Positions 39,450 through 40,185 of a stretch of DNA of 40,185 bases are shown one piece after another. The notes beneath the pieces are model-generated. The model had not been told where the DNA came from, ran no database searches, and was given only the letters and a program-made list of their open reading frames with translations. A program made the translations under genes and the position numbers. The stretch's first letter is position 1, and each line of letters starts with the position of its first letter. This DNA comes from Physocladia obscura (lineage: Eukaryota > Chytridiomycota > Chytridiomycetes > Chytridiales > Chytriomycetaceae): the NCBI GenBank assembly GCA_027596945.1, contig JADGJH010000029.1:1-40185 (forward strand), in the 5' to 3' direction.

Positions 39450-40185
39450 CAACAACACATACACTGTGCAACTTTTACTTCCACCACATGCAGAAATTGC
39501 AGATCACCCATATACCACAAGTCACCAGCAGCAATTGGCCAATGGATCAAGTGGTTTGAGGAAAACAGATCTTTTGAATACAAAAAAGCTGCAGTCATTG
39601 GCAAGACATTCTCAAGAATTCAAAAAGACTGGATCATTAACTATTTTACTGAATATTTTTTCTTAAAAAGGAATAGTTGAAATAAATCAATTAGCATGTG
39701 CATGCAAACTTTACTTGGAAATTGTTGGAGTGCCATGCAATACATATAAACAATGCAATTCACAAATGAGTTGAATTCAGTCAACTGGAAACCAAGTAAT
39801 ATTGTCTTTCTGGATGAAGTTCCATTTGATAACCACAAAATATTTTGTTGAAATGGATATGTATTGAATGGCTTGAAATTAATTGTTCAACATGAACACA
39901 AACAGCTTTCATTGCAGTCTTTCATCAACTAGAACAGTGCTTTGGAGACATGTCAAACTGAAGGGATGCTTAACAAATCAAAGTTCACATCTTTCTGCAT
40001 ACAACTAGTACAATCTGACAAAATTCAACAATATCCTCACAAGTACTCAATATGGATTATTGATGGGCTTAAAATTATTGATTGCCACACAATCCACTGG
40101 AATCACTCCTGTTGAAATCTGCATTACTCTGTGGTGGAGTGCATGAGATAAAACCCAAAATATACCCTAACATCATTTTATTCCA
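39450..40185 (+). pseudogene. Decayed DDE_3-type (IS630/Tc1-like) transposase relic, cut by the window end
   Basis: Separate short frames read like pieces of one transposase. One frame (39466 to about 39750) carries a helix-rich N-terminal part ending in EINQLACACKLYLEIVGVPC and is interrupted by a stop at 39664. After a frame change, NWKPSNIVFLDEVPFDNHK (about 39784-39840) matches the family's VVFLDEVSFDN segment with the first catalytic Asp, followed by a stop at 39849 and NGYVLNGLKLIV. Further on in that frame, PHKYSIWIIDGLKIIDCHT (from about 40036) matches the second block WILDGASIHCH. Stops and frame changes show that it cannot make an intact enzyme. Such elements are common in fungal genomes. 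The terminal repeats were not identified and the 3' part lies outside the window. Confidence 0.75.

Noticed and set aside
39308..39604. Minus-strand Cys-rich frame as a small secreted protein
   Set aside because: It lies opposite the transposase relic and AlaRS upstream region, has no signal peptide, and its cysteines come from antisense reading of aca/gca repeats.

Overview
The window is nuclear DNA of an AT-rich, intron-rich and very compact eukaryote, most likely a flagellated (zoosporic, chytrid-like) fungus. A WOPR (Gti1/Pac2) regulator, a Rad7-type repair protein, a fungal CAP10/GT90 glycosyltransferase and a TGL3/4/5-type patatin-like protein point to fungi. A giant protein of ASH (HYDIN-type) repeats points to a motile flagellum. 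Almost all introns are GT-AG and 44-132 nt long, usually near 55 nt. Exon models below were joined by hand from splice sites, reading phase and family similarity; coordinates span start codon to stop codon, and the exons are listed in each entry.

Layout. 137-21951 (+): four genes head to tail, namely the ASH-repeat flagellar protein, a GT90 glycosyltransferase, DDB1 and importin-13. 22014-23817 (-): a WOPR transcription factor, convergent with importin-13. 23818-24994: apparent intergenic space. 24995-26631 (+): a glycogen-targeting subunit of protein phosphatase 1 (RVxF-like motif plus CBM21). 26980-29804 (-): Med20 followed after 32 nt by a patatin-like TGL protein. 29814-31203 (+): an unrecognised protein whose start codon lies almost back to back with that of Med20. 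31204-32236: about 1 kb with no gene seen. 32237-32618 (+): Tim10. 32664-38933 (-): alanyl-tRNA synthetase followed after 18 nt by Rad7. 38934-39450: upstream region with a pair of hairpin-like near-repeats. 39450-40185: decayed relic of a DDE (IS630/Tc1-like) transposase running off the end.

Most genes are housekeeping: NER and ubiquitin ligase (DDB1, Rad7), nuclear transport, Mediator, mitochondrial protein import, translation and glycogen/lipid metabolism. The most interesting points are: (1) the patatin-like protein has lost the usual glycine of its nucleophile elbow and the Asp-Gly of the catalytic dyad, so it may be a pseudolipase; (2) the single AlaRS gene seems to encode both a mitochondrial and a cytosolic enzyme through two in-frame starts; (3) tandem genes are separated by only 18-45 nt; (4) the Med20 N-terminus is best explained by a 14-nt first exon and a GC-AG intron; (5) the ASH protein joins a helical, HEAT-like N-terminus to about 17 ASH repeats; (6) an unrecognised 416-residue protein shares a tiny bidirectional start region with Med20.
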